Part shown: piece by piece, positions 24,735-34,679 of the stretch
How positions within the stretch are numbered: position 1 is the first letter of the stretch
How the letters are laid out: every line of letters begins with the position of its first letter
From: Altericroceibacterium xinjiangense
GTDB lineage: Bacteria; Pseudomonadota; Alphaproteobacteria; Sphingomonadales; Sphingomonadaceae
Reading direction: 5' to 3'
Length of the DNA: 64,000 bases
Assembly (NCBI RefSeq): GCF_003958635.1
Contig: NZ_RSEK01000006.1
Location: 1-64,000 of the forward strand
Made by a program: the position numbers and the translations under genes
Notes under the pieces: model-generated
The model's database searches: none
Seen by the model: only the letters and a program-made list of their open reading frames with translations
Told to the model about the DNA's origin: nothing

Positions 24735-25926
24735 ACCCCTGCCGCTGGCGGAAGCACAGGCGCGGCTGCTCGGACTGGCAGACCCGCTGGCGGCCGAAAA
24801 CGTAGGTATCGATACAGCTGTAGGTCGTACGCTTGCCGAACCGCTAATCGCCCGGCGCACGCAGCCCGCGGCCGATCTTTCGGCGATGGATGGCTACGCC
24901 GTCCGGACGGACGATCTGCACGGGCCTTGGGTCGTGGCAGGCGAAACCGCCGCAGGACATCCGTTTGGCGGGACGCTTAGCCCAGGGGAAGCGGTACGGA
25001 TTTCCACCGGCGCCCTGCTCCCCGTCGGTGCCGGCGCGGTCTTGCTGCAGGAGAACGCGGCGCGCGAGGGCGACCGGCTCCGCCTCAACGGCGAAGGGGT
25101 GCCGACCCCCGCTCACATCCGCCGCGCCGGGTTCGACTTTGCCGCGGGGGATGAATTGCTGCCCGCCGGAACGCGGATCGGTCCGGCTCAACTGGCGCTC
25201 TCGATCGGGGCTGGCCGTGCGCAGCTGGCGGTGCATGCACTTCCCCGAGTTGCGATCATCGACAGCGGGGATGAATTGTCGACCGATCCCGCCGCCTGCG
25301 CGGCGCATCAGATCCCAGCCAGCAACGGGGCGATGCTGGCCGCAATGGCCGCGCCGCTAGCCGGGACGGTCACGCGGATCGGTCCGGTTGCAGACCGGCT
25401 GGAGGCGCTGGTGCAAGCGTTGGAAGCTGCCGGCGATGCCAATGTGATCGTGACGAGCGGCGGCGCCTCGGTCGGCGATCACGATCTCGTCCGGCCGGCG
25501 CTTGAACGGTGGGGCGCAGACATCGATTTCTGGCGCGTGGCGATGAAGCCGGGAAAGCCGCTGCTGGTTGCGCGGAAGGGATCCACGCTGGTGCTCGGCC
25601 TTCCGGGCAATCCGGTTTCCGGGTACGTCACTGCCTTCCTGTTCCTGCTCCCGTTGCTCCGAAAGCTGGGAGGAACACGCGAATCGCTGCCGAGGGCGCG
25701 GGTCGCGGCGCTTTCCGGCACTCTCCCGGCCGGTGGCCCCAGGCTCGAACTGCGGCGGGCGATCCTGTCCGGGACTGAAGTGGCACCACTTCCCGAACAG
25801 GATTCCAGTGCTTTACGAGCGCTGGCGAGCGCAAACGCGCTGATCGAGCGCCCGATTGGAGCCCCTGCAGCAGGTCCGGGAGACGCCGTCAGGGTCTACC
25901 CGCTCCAAAACGGCGGAATTGCTTGA
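24721..25926 (+). CDS. moeA: Molybdopterin molybdenumtransferase
   Basis: This 401-residue enzyme inserts molybdate into adenylylated molybdopterin. It has the N-terminal [15 protein letters not shown] block (about 47-61), [15 protein letters not shown], the [17 protein letters not shown] segment, the MPT-binding [14 protein letters not shown] (about 243-256) and MKPGKPLLV then [13 protein letters not shown]. It is the last gene of the ppiD-trp-moa operon and is followed by the lexA promoter. Confidence 0.95.
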   Translation: MSLPEPLPLAEAQARLLGLADPLAAENVGIDTAVGRTLAEPLIARRTQPAADLSAMDGYAVRTDDLHGPWVVAGETAAGHPFGGTLSPGEAVRISTGALLPVGAGAVLLQENAAREGDRLRLNGEGVPTPAHIRRAGFDFAAGDELLPAGTRIGPAQLALSIGAGRAQLAVHALPRVAIIDSGDELSTDPAACAAHQIPASNGAMLAAMAAPLAGTVTRIGPVADRLEALVQALEAAGDANVIVTSGGASVGDHDLVRPALERWGADIDFWRVAMKPGKPLLVARKGSTLVLGLPGNPVSGYVTAFLFLLPLLRKLGGTRESLPRARVAALSGTLPAGGPRLELRRAILSGTEVAPLPEQDSSALRALASANALIERPIGAPAAGPGDAVRVYPLQNGGIA

Positions 25927-25950
25927 CGAGCGCTCCCATGTTGCATAATT

Positions 25951-25965
25951 GTTCCGTGTTCGTTC
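25951..25965 (+). promoter_or_regulatory. LexA (SOS) box of lexA
   Basis: GTTC-CGTGTTC-GTTC matches the alphaproteobacterial SOS box (GTTC-N7-GTTC) exactly, 29 bp before the lexA start codon, so lexA is autoregulated. The second GTTC also begins an inverted pair GTTCC...GGAAC (25962-25976). Confidence 0.85.
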
Positions 25966-25994
25966 CCGATTGGAACTTTTGAGGGAGTGGCGTG

Positions 25995-26672
25995 ATGCTG
26001 ACCGCCAAACAACACGAGTTGCTGCAGTTCATCCAGTACAAGCTGGAGGAAACCGGTATTTCTCCCAGCTTCGAGGAGATGAAGGAGGCGCTTGATCTGC
26101 GCTCCAAGTCCGGGGTTCACCGGCTGATCTCCGCGCTGGAAGAACGTGGTTTCATTCGCCGCCTGCCTAATCGGGCCCGCGCGCTGGAGGTTCTGCGGCA
26201 GCCGGAAAACACCACGCAGGTGCGCAAGACCGCGGATGTGGTTGCCCTTCCCACCGCAGTTGCCCGTGCAAAGCCGCGCCCGGCGAACGACATTGTCGAA
26301 ATCCCGCTTCACGGCCGGATCGCCGCCGGCGTCCCGATCGAAGCGCTGGAGGAAGACCGCACCCTGCCGGTTCCGGCGGCGCTGCTCGGCCCAGGGGAGC
26401 ATTACGCGCTCGAGGTATCAGGCGATTCTATGGTCGAGGCCGGAATTCTGGATGGCGATTATGCGCTGGTCCGCCGCACCGACACCGCGAGAGATGGCGA
26501 AATCGTGGTCGCGCTGGTCCACGACGAGGAAGCTACGCTGAAGTATCTCCGGCATGAGGGCGGAATGGTCCGGCTTGATCCGGCCAATGGCGCCTACCTG
26601 CCGCAGGTTTACCTGCCGCACGAAGTGAAGGTTCAAGGCAAGCTTGCGGGGCTGCTGCGCCGCTACCACTGA
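25995..26672 (+). CDS. lexA: SOS response repressor LexA
   Basis: This 225-residue repressor cleaves itself after DNA damage. The N-terminal winged helix begins [14 protein letters not shown] and includes [15 protein letters not shown]. The cleavage site is Ala-Gly in [11 protein letters not shown] (about 105). The catalytic Ser is in [12 protein letters not shown] (about 147) and the Lys in [11 protein letters not shown] (about 185). ATG at 25995 is used; a GTG one codon earlier is possible. An SOS box lies just upstream. Confidence 0.96.
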   Translation: MLTAKQHELLQFIQYKLEETGISPSFEEMKEALDLRSKSGVHRLISALEERGFIRRLPNRARALEVLRQPENTTQVRKTADVVALPTAVARAKPRPANDIVEIPLHGRIAAGVPIEALEEDRTLPVPAALLGPGEHYALEVSGDSMVEAGILDGDYALVRRTDTARDGEIVVALVHDEEATLKYLRHEGGMVRLDPANGAYLPQVYLPHEVKVQGKLAGLLRRYH

Positions 26673-26698
26673 CAACGCTTCAGCCAAGGCCGGGCACG

Positions 26699-28858
26699 TC
26701 ACCAACCGTGTTCGCCCCGGCTTTCGCCTACGGTGCGGACCCGGAGGCGCGCCAGGTCGATTGCCAGCCCGCCAGTTCTGGACAGCATCTTCCGGTCTGC
26801 CTTCAGCCAGCGCGGACGGCAGCTGCGCGGCAACCAGCGGTCGGCGATCACGATGTCGGCCTGGCCGCAGGCGGCGGAAAGCGCGTGTTCCTCCACCTGG
26901 TCGCGGCTACGGGTCATCAGAATACGCCATGCGCGCCCGCCGCGTTCAAGCGCGATGGCGCACAAATCGCGGTTGCACTGTGCGCCGGACCAGCGAGCCA
27001 GCGGCACCAGCCCCGCTTCGTTTCCGGCAAGCTGCAGCAAATTATCGCGCATGAAATCACTGCGACTGTCCCGCAGCACCAGCAGGCGCTCGTCCTCTCC
27101 CGCGATCCCGACCTGACGTCCGTCACCGGAGATCAGTAGATCGGGAATCGGCGTGAGCCACAGCATCGCAGCCGCGAATCCAGCGGGCAAGAAACCCAGC
27201 AATCGCAACTTCCCGCGCCACAGGGCCAGCCACAGGCCGCCCGCGACGAACAAGGCTATCGTGAGATCGCTCATCTGCGGCATCAGCTTGACCGCTCCCG
27301 GCTGGCCCGCCGTGTAGTGGGCAAGGGCCAAAAGGACGCGGAGCGACTGCCCCGCGAGCCACCAGAACGGCGCCCCCAGCCCTCCGATGTCGAACACCAG
27401 TGCCAAAGCGATCAGCGGCATCGACAGGAACGTGACCAGCGGGATCGCCACCACGTTCGCCAGTGCGCCGTACACGCCGGCGCGATGGAAATGGTACAGC
27501 ACGATCGGCATCAGCGCGATTTCGATCACGAGGCCGGTCAGCAGCAGCATGGCTGCGCGCCGCGCGCCCTTCGCCAGCCAGGCTTCCTCACGCGGGGCGA
27601 GAAAGGACCGCACCGGCGCGCTGCCGTGCAGCGCGATGATCGCGATCACCGCGGCAAAGCTCATCTGGAAGCTGGGACCGACCAGCGATTCCGGCCACAG
27701 CAGCAGGACGAAGAAGACCGCCACCGCGACCATCCGCAAGCTCAACGGCTCCCGGCCCAGGGCAAGCGCGCCGAGCACGAGCACCGCACCGACACAGCTG
27801 CGGACAGTCGGCACTTGTGCCCCCGTCAGCAGGGTATAGCCAATCCCCGCCAGCGCTGCGGCCGCGGCCGCGGCCAGCGGCAGCCGGACTCGCAAGGCGA
27901 GCCAGGGCCACAGCGCCAGCAGTCGCAGGACGATCACATAGCACCCGGCAATGACCGCGCTCACATGCAGGCCGCTGATCGACAGCAGGTGAGTGAGCCC
28001 AGCGTCGCGCATCGCTACCTGATCGCTTTCGGGAATGGCCCCGCGGTCCCCGCTCGCGAACGCTGCCGCAATTGCCCCCTCGGTCCCCTCAAGCCGCTGA
28101 CGCACGTGGGCGGAAAGGCCGCGCTGGATGCGGCCGACGAACCCTTCGCCCCTTGCCCGCTCGATCACCGTTACCTCGCCCAGTACGCTGCCGGTAGCGG
28201 CGTAACCGGCGAACCAGGCAGTTCGCGCAAAATCGTAGGCGCCAGGCAGCATGGGCGGCGCGGGCGGCATCAACCTGGCCCGCAGCCGGACCACCGCGCC
28301 TTCCTGCAAGGCTGGATCGTCCCGTTCTTCCGGCAAGTTGACCCGCAGCTTCACCGCACGGGCATCCCCCGGTAGCCGCGCCGCCAGCACCAGGCGAACA
28401 CGCTGCTCGGCAGGCTGTTCGCTGCGTTCCAGCACCCGCCCCTGCACCGTCGCCATCACCGGGCGAGCGAGCGGCTCCGCGCCGATCAGGGCGGAGCGGC
28501 TCCAGACCGTCAGCACTCCGGCCGCGACCAGCAGCCCCACCGCGATCGCCGCCGTGCGCAGGTGACTGCGGTTCGAATCCTCACGCCACAGCCCCGCCGC
28601 TGCCAGGGCGAGGATCAGCCCCGATCCTGCAGCGATCAGCCATCCCGTTGCCGAGCCGAGCCAAAACCACAGCGCAATCCCCGCCGCGAACGCGACCGCC
28701 AGCCAAGGCCCCCGATCGAAACCGGCGCGAACCAGAAAAGCCTCGGCCGCATCCCCCAAGCTGGACAATCGGACGCGGGTTCGCCAAGGCGAACGCACCA
28801 GCGCGGCGCCGCCCGGCAAGTCTCCCAGAGGCACGGTGGGCAGGTGACGCGTGGCCAT
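26699..28858 (-). CDS. comEC: ComEC/Rec2-family competence protein
   Basis: This 719-residue inner-membrane protein probably forms the channel for single-stranded DNA uptake. It has N-terminal membrane helices with a DUF4131 part (about 40-210) and the competence domain (about 235-520) with SGDRGAIPESDQVAMRDAGL and THLLSISGLHVSAV. The C-terminal region (about 560-719) corresponds to the metallo-beta-lactamase-like part but lacks the HxHxDH metal motif. The start MATRHLPTVP (28858) leaves 28 bp to the divergent gltX; a longer frame would overlap gltX. Confidence 0.88.
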   Translation of the reverse strand: MATRHLPTVPLGDLPGGAALVRSPWRTRVRLSSLGDAAEAFLVRAGFDRGPWLAVAFAAGIALWFWLGSATGWLIAAGSGLILALAAAGLWREDSNRSHLRTAAIAVGLLVAAGVLTVWSRSALIGAEPLARPVMATVQGRVLERSEQPAEQRVRLVLAARLPGDARAVKLRVNLPEERDDPALQEGAVVRLRARLMPPAPPMLPGAYDFARTAWFAGYAATGSVLGEVTVIERARGEGFVGRIQRGLSAHVRQRLEGTEGAIAAAFASGDRGAIPESDQVAMRDAGLTHLLSISGLHVSAVIAGCYVIVLRLLALWPWLALRVRLPLAAAAAAALAGIGYTLLTGAQVPTVRSCVGAVLVLGALALGREPLSLRMVAVAVFFVLLLWPESLVGPSFQMSFAAVIAIIALHGSAPVRSFLAPREEAWLAKGARRAAMLLLTGLVIEIALMPIVLYHFHRAGVYGALANVVAIPLVTFLSMPLIALALVFDIGGLGAPFWWLAGQSLRVLLALAHYTAGQPGAVKLMPQMSDLTIALFVAGGLWLALWRGKLRLLGFLPAGFAAAMLWLTPIPDLLISGDGRQVGIAGEDERLLVLRDSRSDFMRDNLLQLAGNEAGLVPLARWSGAQCNRDLCAIALERGGRAWRILMTRSRDQVEEHALSAACGQADIVIADRWLPRSCRPRWLKADRKMLSRTGGLAIDLARLRVRTVGESRGEHGW

Positions 28859-28886
28859 CGGTGCATAGGAAAGGATCGGCAGGATA

Positions 28887-30332
28887 ATGGCAAGCGGCGA
28901 CAAAGGTTCGGCAGGCGGCAACCAGCCAGTCGTCACCCGCTTCGCGCCTTCACCAACCGGATTCCTGCACATCGGTAACGCCCGCACCGGTTTGTTCTCA
29001 TGGCTTTATGCGCGCCATTTCGGCGGCAAGACGCTGCTGCGGATCGAAGATACCGACAAGCAACGCTCCACCAAGGAAGCGATTGACGTGATCCTGGACG
29101 GGCTGGACTGGCTCGGGCTCGATTTCGACGGCGAAACCCATTTCCAGTCCCACTTCGAAGCGCGCCATGCCGAAGTGGCGAACCAGTTGCTGGAAAAGGG
29201 CGCCGCCTACCGCTGCTACCTGACCCAGGATGAACTGGCTGAGCGGCGGGAGCGCGCGAAGGCCGAACGGCGGCCGTTCCGGATCGACAGCGAATGGCGC
29301 GACTGCGACCCGGCGGATCGTCCGCAAGACCGCCCCTACGTGATCCGTTTGAAAGCCCCCAAGGAAGGGGAGACCGTGATCGAGGACCTGGTGCAGGGCC
29401 GGGTCGCGGTCAGCAACAGCGAACTGGACGACCTCGTACTGCTCCGCTCCGATGGCAGCCCCACATATATGCTCGCGGTAGTAGTCGACGATCACGACAT
29501 GGGCGTGACCCACGTGATCCGCGGCGACGACCACCTCAACAACGCTTTCCGCCAGCTTGCGATCATCCGGGCGATGGACTGGCCGGAACCGCAGTACGCC
29601 CACGTGCCGCTGATCCACGGATCGGACGGGGCCAAGCTGTCAAAGCGGCACGGTGCCCTTGGCGTCGATGCCTACCGGGATGAGCTTGGCATCCTGCCCG
29701 AGGCGCTGTTCAATTATCTCCTGCGGCTTGGCTGGGGGCACGGTGACCGGGAGGAGTTCACTCAGGACGAAGCCGTCACGCTGTTCGACATCGCGGATGT
29801 CGGGAAAAGCCCGTCGCGCTTCGACATGAAGAAGCTTCTGAGCCTCAACGCCCATTACATCCGGGAAGCGGACGATGCGCGGCTGGCGGATCTGGTCGCG
29901 CCGCGGATCGGGGAGGAGGCGGACACCGCCCTGCTCGCCCGCGCCATGCCGGTGCTGAAGACAAGGGCGCACGATCTCAATGAACTGGCGGAAGGAGCGA
30001 ACTTCCTGTTCGCCACCCGCCCCCTGACCCTGACCCTGACCGAGAAGGCCGAGGCGCTGTTGACGCAGGACGCAAAGCGGCTTCTTGGGCGGGTTTCCGC
30101 CCGTCTGCATGAGGAAAGAGACTGGACAACGGCCGTCCTGGAGTCCAATCTGAAGCAGATGGCAGAAGAACTTGGGCTGGGCCTTGGAAAGCTGGCACAG
30201 CCCTTGCGCGCGGCCCTTACGGGGCAGACAACCTCGCCCGGCATTTTCGACGTGCTGGCCCTTCTCGGCAAGGAGGAAAGTCTTGCGCGAATTGACGCGC
30301 AGGCGCTGCACCCTGACGAAGACAAAGATTGA
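28887..30332 (+). CDS. gltX: Glutamate--tRNA ligase
   Basis: This 481-residue class I synthetase charges tRNA-Glu. The HIGH motif is in [20 protein letters not shown] (about 15-34) and the KMSKS-type motif appears as AKLSKRHGA (about 250). The anticodon-binding C-terminal half is complete. The length is normal. It is followed 11 bp later by gltA, so the two probably form one transcript. A second gltX copy is common in alphaproteobacteria, so a paralogue elsewhere is possible. Confidence 0.96.
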   Translation: MASGDKGSAGGNQPVVTRFAPSPTGFLHIGNARTGLFSWLYARHFGGKTLLRIEDTDKQRSTKEAIDVILDGLDWLGLDFDGETHFQSHFEARHAEVANQLLEKGAAYRCYLTQDELAERRERAKAERRPFRIDSEWRDCDPADRPQDRPYVIRLKAPKEGETVIEDLVQGRVAVSNSELDDLVLLRSDGSPTYMLAVVVDDHDMGVTHVIRGDDHLNNAFRQLAIIRAMDWPEPQYAHVPLIHGSDGAKLSKRHGALGVDAYRDELGILPEALFNYLLRLGWGHGDREEFTQDEAVTLFDIADVGKSPSRFDMKKLLSLNAHYIREADDARLADLVAPRIGEEADTALLARAMPVLKTRAHDLNELAEGANFLFATRPLTLTLTEKAEALLTQDAKRLLGRVSARLHEERDWTTAVLESNLKQMAEELGLGLGKLAQPLRAALTGQTTSPGIFDVLALLGKEESLARIDAQALHPDEDKD

Positions 30333-30343
30333 GGAGACTCCAT

Positions 30344-31630
30344 TTGGCTGACAAGCAGGCGAAGCTGACCGTTGCCGGCAGCGAACATGAGCTCCCCGTG
30401 CTGCAGGGAAGCTGCGGACCGGACGTGGTCGATATCCGGAAGCTGTACGGCAAGACCGGGATGTTCACGTACGATCCAGGCTACAAGGCGACCGCCTCGT
30501 GCGAGAGCGCGCTGACCTACATCGATGGCGAGGAAGGCGTCCTGCTCCATCGCGGATACCCGATCGGGCAGCTCGCCGAAAATTCCAGCTTCATGGAAGT
30601 GGCCTACCTGCTGCTGAACGGGGAACTCCCGAAAAGCGACGAACTGGACACCTTCACCCACACGATCACCCGCCACACTATGCTGCATGAGCAGCTGATC
30701 CAGTTCTACCGCGGGTTCCGGCGCGACGCGCACCCCATGGCGATCATGTGCGGCGTGGTTGGCGCGCTGTCGGCGTTTTATCATGACAGCACCGACATTT
30801 CGGACCCGGAACACCGCAAGATCAGTTCCCACCGGCTGATCGCCAAGATGCCCACGATTGCGGCCATGGCGTTCAAGTATTCGGTCGGCCAGCCGTTCCT
30901 CTATCCGGATAATTCCCTGTCCTATACCGCCAACTTCCTGCGAATGACGTTCGGCGTTCCGGCGGAATCGTACGAAGTACACCCGGCGGTCGAGCGGGCG
31001 CTGGACCGGATCTTCATCCTTCACGCGGACCACGAACAGAACGCCTCCACCTCGACTGTCCGGCTCGCTGGATCGTCGGGCGCGAACCCGTTTGCCTGCA
31101 TCGCAGCCGGAATCGCCTGCTTGTGGGGGCCCGCACACGGCGGCGCCAACGAAGCGGCGCTGAACATGCTGCGCGAGATCGGCACCCCTGATCGCATCCC
31201 GCATTACATTGAGCGAGCAAAGGACAAGAATGATCCGTTCCGCCTGATGGGCTTCGGTCACCGCGTCTACAAGAACTACGACCCGCGCGCAGCGGTGATG
31301 CAGAAGACTGTGCGCGAAGTCTTCGATGCGCTGAACGTTACCGATCCTGTGTTCGAAGTAGCCCTGCAGCTCGAAGAAATGGCGCTGCAGGATGACTATT
31401 TCGCTGAAAAGAAGCTGTTCCCCAACGTCGACTTCTATTCCGGCGTCATTCTCTCGGCGATCGGCTTCCCGACCACGATGTTCACCGCCCTGTTCGCGCT
31501 GGCCCGCACGGTCGGCTGGGTCGCGCAGTGGAACGAGATGATTTCCGATCCCGGCCAGGTGATCGGCCGTCCTCGGCAGCTCTATGTCGGGCCGACTGAG
31601 CGCGACTACCTTCCGCTGGACAAGCGCTGA
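30344..31630 (+). CDS. gltA: Citrate synthase
   Basis: This 428-residue type II citrate synthase makes citrate from oxaloacetate and acetyl-CoA. Catalytic residues sit in the usual places: [20 protein letters not shown] (about 225-244), the His in [11 protein letters not shown] (about 265) and the Asp in [11 protein letters not shown] (about 364). The start is taken as TTG at 30344 because GAGGAG lies eight bases upstream and the protein then reads (M)[11 protein letters not shown], the usual N-terminus. A frame open to 30329 would overlap that site. Confidence 0.96.
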   Translation: MADKQAKLTVAGSEHELPVLQGSCGPDVVDIRKLYGKTGMFTYDPGYKATASCESALTYIDGEEGVLLHRGYPIGQLAENSSFMEVAYLLLNGELPKSDELDTFTHTITRHTMLHEQLIQFYRGFRRDAHPMAIMCGVVGALSAFYHDSTDISDPEHRKISSHRLIAKMPTIAAMAFKYSVGQPFLYPDNSLSYTANFLRMTFGVPAESYEVHPAVERALDRIFILHADHEQNASTSTVRLAGSSGANPFACIAAGIACLWGPAHGGANEAALNMLREIGTPDRIPHYIERAKDKNDPFRLMGFGHRVYKNYDPRAAVMQKTVREVFDALNVTDPVFEVALQLEEMALQDDYFAEKKLFPNVDFYSGVILSAIGFPTTMFTALFALARTVGWVAQWNEMISDPGQVIGRPRQLYVGPTERDYLPLDKR

Positions 31631-31635
31631 GAAGG

Positions 31636-31836
31636 ATGCGCTTCGGCCGGGTCCTGCTGGGCCTCGCCGGAGCGCTCCTGATCCTGTTCGGCGGGATCTG
31701 GGCGCTGCAGGGCCTTGGGCTGCTGATGCGGCCAACTGAAAGCTTCATGCTTGCGGACCAGCAGTGGGCGGTTAACGGCGCCATCGCCGTTCTGATCGGG
31801 CTCAGCCTGATATGGGTAGCCCGCCCCCGGCGCTGA
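31636..31836 (+). CDS. Small two-helix membrane protein
   Basis: This is a 66-residue protein with two hydrophobic helices (about 5-27 and 44-62), separated by a short polar loop and ending RPRR. It begins five bp after gltA behind an AGAAGG-type site and is probably co-transcribed. No family with known function is recognised; it may be a small inner-membrane protein of unknown role. Confidence 0.65.
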   Translation: MRFGRVLLGLAGALLILFGGIWALQGLGLLMRPTESFMLADQQWAVNGAIAVLIGLSLIWVARPRR

Positions 31837-31937
31837 AAGCGTCGATGCCGTTTGTCTCGATCGGTTCACACTGCCAGCGGCGGTAAATGAACTTTCGCGC
31901 CGCAGGGCCGTTCGTCCTTTTCAGAAAGGAGGACGGC

Positions 31938-33515
31938 GTGACGCATTGGTGGCAAGACGCAACGATCTATCAAATCTATCCCCGCTCATACCAGGATACG
32001 GATGAGGACGGCGTGGGCGATCTGGCGGGGATTCGCCAGCGGCTGCCGTACTTGCGGGATCTCGGGGTGGACGCGGTCTGGCTGTCTCCGATCTTCCAGT
32101 CGCCGATGGCGGACTTCGGATATGACGTGGCCGATTACCGGGCGATTGACCCGCTGTTCGGCACCATGGCGGATTTCGACGCGCTGCTGGCCGATACGCA
32201 CGCAGCGGGCCTGAAGCTGCTGCTCGATTTCGTGCCGAACCACACATCTGACCAGCATGCGTGGTTTCAGGAAAGCCGGTCCAGCCGGGATAACCCGAAA
32301 CGGGACTGGTACATCTGGTGCGATCCTGCGCCCGACGGCGGTCCGCCGAACAACTGGATGAGCAACTTCGGCGGTTCCGGCTGGACCTTCGACGATGCGA
32401 CCGGCCAATATTATTACCATGCCTTCCTGAAAGAGCAGCCAGATCTCAACTGGCGCAATCCGCAAGTTCGCAAAGCGATGGCCGACGTCCTGCGCTTCTG
32501 GCTGGACAAGGGCGTCGACGGTTTCCGGGTCGATGTGATCTGGCACCTGGCGAAAGACCCGCAGTTCCGCGACAATCCTCCCAACCCTGCCTGGAAACCG
32601 GGCCAGCGCGATCTAGACCGGTATCTCCAGCGCTATTCGGCCGACCAGCCTCATATCCACGACATTATCGCGGAGTTGCGGGACGTGATCGATTCCTATC
32701 CCGAACGGCTGCTGATCGGCGAGATCTACCTGCCGGTCGATCGCCTGATGGCCTATTACGGAGAAGACGGCGAAGGAGTGCACCTGCCTTTCAACTTCCA
32801 GTTGATCAACGCCCCGTGGCGCACCGAGGTAATCGGGCCGCTGATCGATGAGTACGAAGCCGCGCTGCCGGAAGGTGGCTGGCCGAATTGGGTTCTGTCC
32901 AACCATGACCAGCCGCGGATCGCCGACCGCGTCAGCGAAGAACAGGCTCGCATTGCGGCCATGCTGCTGCTGACCCTGCGCGGAACGCCGACGCTGTACT
33001 ATGGGGACGAGATCGGGATCGCGAAGGCGCATATCCCGGCGGATCGGATTCAGGACCCCTGGGCGAAGAACGAACCCGAAGCCAGCTTCAACCGGGATCG
33101 GGCCCGCACACCGATGCAGTGGTCTGCCGGTCCGCACGGGGGTTTCAGCACCGTAGAGCCGTGGCTGCCGCTGACGAATGACCTTGCCACCTGCAACGTC
33201 GACACCGAACAGGACGATCCATGCTCCATGCTGGCGCTCCACCGGGAGCTTCTCGGCTTGCGGAAGCGGGAGGAGGAGTTGCGGCAGGGTGCCTACACCC
33301 GGATGGATTCAGCAGCCCCCGTGCTGGCCTACCGGCGCGGAGAAAACCTTGCAGTCTTGCTCAACCTGTCGGCGGAGTCCGCGCCGCTGGACCTGCCCGA
33401 CCGGTTCGCCCGCGGGGAGGTGCTGCTGCGCGCATCCACGGGCGCCAATGGAGGACCTGTCCCCGACCAACTGCCCGGAAACGAGGGGCTGGTTGTCAGG
33501 GCTGCAGACGGCTGA
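31938..33515 (+). CDS. Alpha-glucosidase (glycoside hydrolase family 13)
   Basis: This 525-residue enzyme probably hydrolyses alpha-1,4 or alpha-1,6 glucosides in the cytoplasm. The (beta/alpha)8 domain begins WWQDATIYQIYPRSYQDTD and carries region I DFVPNHTS, the nucleophile Asp in GFRVDVIWH (about 200), the acid Glu in LIGEIYLP and the third Asp in LSNHDQPR. It ends with a C-terminal beta domain. The start is GTG at 31938 behind AAAGGAGG; the ATG at 31887 has no ribosome site. Its end overlaps the convergent gluconokinase gene by 20 bp. Confidence 0.92.
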   Translation: MTHWWQDATIYQIYPRSYQDTDEDGVGDLAGIRQRLPYLRDLGVDAVWLSPIFQSPMADFGYDVADYRAIDPLFGTMADFDALLADTHAAGLKLLLDFVPNHTSDQHAWFQESRSSRDNPKRDWYIWCDPAPDGGPPNNWMSNFGGSGWTFDDATGQYYYHAFLKEQPDLNWRNPQVRKAMADVLRFWLDKGVDGFRVDVIWHLAKDPQFRDNPPNPAWKPGQRDLDRYLQRYSADQPHIHDIIAELRDVIDSYPERLLIGEIYLPVDRLMAYYGEDGEGVHLPFNFQLINAPWRTEVIGPLIDEYEAALPEGGWPNWVLSNHDQPRIADRVSEEQARIAAMLLLTLRGTPTLYYGDEIGIAKAHIPADRIQDPWAKNEPEASFNRDRARTPMQWSAGPHGGFSTVEPWLPLTNDLATCNVDTEQDDPCSMLALHRELLGLRKREEELRQGAYTRMDSAAPVLAYRRGENLAVLLNLSAESAPLDLPDRFARGEVLLRASTGANGGPVPDQLPGNEGLVVRAADG

Positions 33516-34035
33516 GCAGGAAGCGGACTTGCTCAGCGACCGGGAGCCGGCCGTCAACCTCGATCGCCTGTTCGTCTCTCTCCGGAGGGTCGAACGTGGC
33601 GAGCTGGCTGGCGAGCAGGGCTGGCGGCATGAAGTGGTTCCTGCGCGCTGAAACGCGACGTCGCAGTTCCTCCGGCGGCACGTTCGGCCAGACGAACAGC
33701 GCGTCCGGCACGAACCCGCGCAACCGGTCGCGGTAGGATCGGCGTAAAGCCGAACAGCTGGCGACTATCCCTCCCTCGGCCTCGGCGAGCAGCCGCCCGA
33801 CAGCGTTGAGAAACGGGCGGCGGTCTTCATCCGTCAGCGCCTCCCCCCGCCCCATCTTGGCGATGTTGGCGGCCGGGTGCAGCAAATCGCCTTCCAGAAA
33901 TTCGCGTCCAAGCGCCTGAGCCAGGGCGAGCCCGAGCGTGGACTTGCCGTTCCCGCTCGGTCCAATGACGACGATCGGTACCGACTTCTCCAATGGCTCA
34001 GGAGCCCAAGCCGCACTTCGCCGTTCGTTGTTCAT
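33496..34035 (-). CDS. gntK: Gluconokinase
   Basis: This 179-residue P-loop kinase probably phosphorylates gluconate for the Entner-Doudoroff pathway. The Walker A motif is GPSGNGKST (about 25-33), followed by FLEGDLLHPAANIAKMGRG and LTDEDRRPFL, both typical of the GntK family, and a RRVSARRNHFMPPALLASQ lid region. The ATG at 34035 shares bases with the start of the divergent YedK-like gene. There is no clear ribosome site, so translation may begin a little later. Confidence 0.88.
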   Translation of the reverse strand: MNNERRSAAWAPEPLEKSVPIVVIGPSGNGKSTLGLALAQALGREFLEGDLLHPAANIAKMGRGEALTDEDRRPFLNAVGRLLAEAEGGIVASCSALRRSYRDRLRGFVPDALFVWPNVPPEELRRRVSARRNHFMPPALLASQLATFDPPERDEQAIEVDGRLPVAEQVRFLLSRLQP

Positions 34036-34657
34036 GTGCAACGACTATGAACGTCAGATCGATTGGGAGCAATATTGCAAGGCGGTCGCCGCCGCCGAGT
34101 TGGGCATGAAGACGGCAGCGGGCCCCGGCCAGCTCCCCCCGGCGGAGGACGTCCGGATCAACAACGAAGCTCCGGTCATGGTTGCGACCGGGAACGCGGT
34201 GGACCTGGTGCCGATGCGCTGGAGTTTCTTACCCGCGCGCGCCGGTCGGTCTCCCGTATTCAACTTCCGATCCGAGGGGCGCACGTTCGCCAACAGCAAG
34301 CGCTGTCTTGTCCCGGCTTCGGCGTTCTTCGAATTCACCGGTGCAAAGTCCCCCAAGAACAAGTGGCGCTTCGCGCTCAAGGGCAGCCCGGTTCTGGCGA
34401 TGGCCGGCTTGTGGCGGGAAGAAGACGACAGGGAACGCCGCTTCACCATTCTGACCACCTCTCCCGGCCGGGACGTGAAGCCGTTTCATGACCGACAGGT
34501 GGTAATCCTGCCGCCGCAGGACTGGGCCCACTGGCTCTATCTCGACCGGCCCGAGGCGGAAATCCTGAAGCCGCTTCCGGAAGGGAGCCTGCAGGTAACG
34601 CTGGCGCGTGAAGGAGCCGATCCCCCGCCTGAGCGCCTGCGTGACCTCGCGAAGTAA
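34034..34657 (+). CDS. SOS response-associated peptidase family (HMCES/YedK-like)
   Basis: This 207-residue protein caps abasic sites in single-stranded DNA by forming a crosslink through its N-terminal Cys. It begins MCNDYERQID, so Cys2 becomes residue 1 after Met removal. Other active-site residues are visible: Glu in ASAFFEFTG (about 97) and His in VKPFHDRQVVILPP (about 152). No LexA box is seen upstream. The start codon overlaps the gluconokinase start on the other strand (shared CATG). Confidence 0.9.
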   Translation: MCNDYERQIDWEQYCKAVAAAELGMKTAAGPGQLPPAEDVRINNEAPVMVATGNAVDLVPMRWSFLPARAGRSPVFNFRSEGRTFANSKRCLVPASAFFEFTGAKSPKNKWRFALKGSPVLAMAGLWREEDDRERRFTILTTSPGRDVKPFHDRQVVILPPQDWAHWLYLDRPEAEILKPLPEGSLQVTLAREGADPPPERLRDLAK

Positions 34658-34679
34658 GGTAAAGCTCCCTGCGGCGGGA

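Noticed and set aside
29855-31735. 626-codon open frame on the minus strand
   Set aside because: Antisense to gltX and gltA, which are unmistakable.
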